This document shows, one piece after another, positions 5,903-6,599 of a stretch of 6,599 nt of DNA; position 1 is the stretch's first letter, and the number at the start of each line of letters is the position of its first letter. This DNA is from Microcoleaceae cyanobacterium UBA11344 (GTDB taxonomy: Bacteria > Cyanobacteriota > Cyanobacteriia > Cyanobacteriales > Microcoleaceae): the NCBI GenBank assembly GCA_003483675.1, contig DMYK01000124.1, positions 4,042-10,640 on the forward strand. The letters run 5' to 3'. The notes beneath the pieces were generated by a model, which was given only the letters and a program-made list of their open reading frames with translations, searched no databases and was not told the origin of the DNA. Position numbers and translations under genes: made by a program.

Positions 5903-6599
5903 TTACCGGCTCTGCTTGGAAATGAACTTCCCATGAAACACGACTTTTCGTAGTTCTTCTGCTCCTAAGACGATCGGTGGACAAACCAGCAATACCAGCC
6001 ATTGCCAGGGCGCTAAAGGTGCTGTCGAAAAAATGCGGCTCAAAAATGCGTTATTGCTAACGATCGCCACTAAGACCCATTCAATGGCAATTCCGAGCCA
6101 GATTTGTCGATTAGAAAAGAATCCCAGCGGCAGAATTGACCCACGTTCCGATCGACAGGCAAAAACATTGCCCGTTTGAGAAGCCACGACTGATGCCAGA
6201 GTCATAGTGATGGCTTGAGTATAGATGGCGATCGTGGCGGCATCTGCTGAACGAGACAGAATGCTTGGCGTTACGGCTTGTAATTCTGCTAAGTCATAAC
6301 CGTAACTCCACCACACCAGAAAAAATGCTGCCATCGCCAGGGCTGCTTCCAACAATCCCAAGAAGCCATAGGCGCGTAACAGCAGGGAGCGATCGAGAAG
6401 CGGTTGCGATTTTTTCCGGGGGGGCTGCTGCATGGTTCCGACTTCTGCCCGTTCTGCGCCCAAGGCCAATGCAGGCACTATGTCAGTTCCTAAATCAATG
6501 GCAAGAATCTGCATGATCACCAGTGCAGGAGGAATCTTCAACGCCACCATGAACAGGAATGGTACTAATTCCGGCAGGTTTGATGCCAGGATGTAGGTC
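5903..6599 (-). CDS. P-type cation-transporting ATPase, C-terminal membrane domain (5' end outside window)
   Basis: The frame is open at the right edge, so the internal Met near 6550 is not the start; 231 residues are visible. It carries the C-terminal transmembrane half of a P2-type ATPase: ASNLPELVPFL at the M5 end, then QILAIDLGTDIVPALALGAE (M6), the loop AERAEVGTMQQPPRKK, and four more hydrophobic helices (M7-M10) ending GAEELRKVVFHGKF. The sequence closely follows Na,K/H,K-ATPase alpha subunits (SNIPE..PFL, CIDLGTDMVPA, AE..IMKRQPR), including the M5 Asn and Glu and both M6 Asp residues that bind cations there. So a type IIC-like monovalent cation pump is more likely than a Ca2+ pump, but ion and direction are unproven; the catalytic DKTGT lies outside the window. 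The stop is TAA (5905-5903). Confidence 0.88.
   Translation of the reverse strand, partial: TYILASNLPELVPFLFMVALKIPPALVIMQILAIDLGTDIVPALALGAERAEVGTMQQPPRKKSQPLLDRSLLLRAYGFLGLLEAALAMAAFFLVWWSYGYDLAELQAVTPSILSRSADAATIAIYTQAITMTLASVVASQTGNVFACRSERGSILPLGFFSNRQIWLGIAIEWVLVAIVSNNAFLSRIFSTAPLAPWQWLVLLVCPPIVLGAEELRKVVFHGKFISKQSR

Noticed and set aside
6548..6550. Met codon as the start of the P-type ATPase gene
   Set aside because: The frame continues upstream to the window edge with conserved M5 sequence (ASNLPELVPFL), so this Met is internal.

Overview
The window looks like a piece of a filamentous (Oscillatoriales-type) cyanobacterial chromosome. Evidence: four GCGATCGC octamers (HIP1 sites at 1194-1201, 2329-2336, 2431-2438 and 5654-5661) plus many near-HIP1 CGATCG sites, a cyanobacterial-style gltB, GC-palindrome intergenic repeats, and small proteins of the DUF433/DUF5615 and DUF4926 types that are common in such genomes. 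The genus is not determined; Microcoleus/Oscillatoria-like is an inference.

Layout. 1-2520 (+): the C-terminal 839 codons of gltB, the large subunit of NAD(P)H-dependent glutamate synthase, open at the left edge. 2521-2800: a noncoding gap with a terminator-like hairpin and a 139-bp nested palindromic, MITE-like repeat. 2801-3471 (+): a two-gene DUF433/DUF5615 (PIN-like) toxin-antitoxin-type operon joined by an ATGA overlap. 3484-3870 (-): a small two-helix membrane protein of unknown function. 4014-5745 (+): a rearranged patch of small accessory genes. It holds two DUF4926 paralogues, an orphan antitoxin with its own promoter and the stub of a RelE-like toxin, a gene interrupted by an in-frame TAA, a small S1-domain protein, and a duplicated 3' piece of that S1 gene. 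5746-5902: a gap with two 15-nt palindromes that are exact reverse complements of each other. 5903-6599 (-): the C-terminal membrane domain of a P-type cation ATPase that resembles the Na,K-ATPase (IIC) type, open at the right edge.

How it fits together. Two housekeeping genes (nitrogen assimilation, ion transport) flank about 3 kb of small, fast-turnover genes. The central part reads as a toxin-antitoxin graveyard. One module (2801-3471) is intact. A second keeps its promoter and antitoxin but only about 23 codons of toxin, and a further scrap of toxin 5' sequence lies upstream. A DUF4926/S1 neighbourhood has been partly duplicated, with both DUF4926 copies diverging at the same TTGCGAT sequence, which in copy 2 lies in a HIP1 octamer. 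I see no CRISPR array, tRNA, rRNA or transposase gene. The most unusual signals are the mosaic duplication and the decayed toxin; I do not see proof of a wholly new system.
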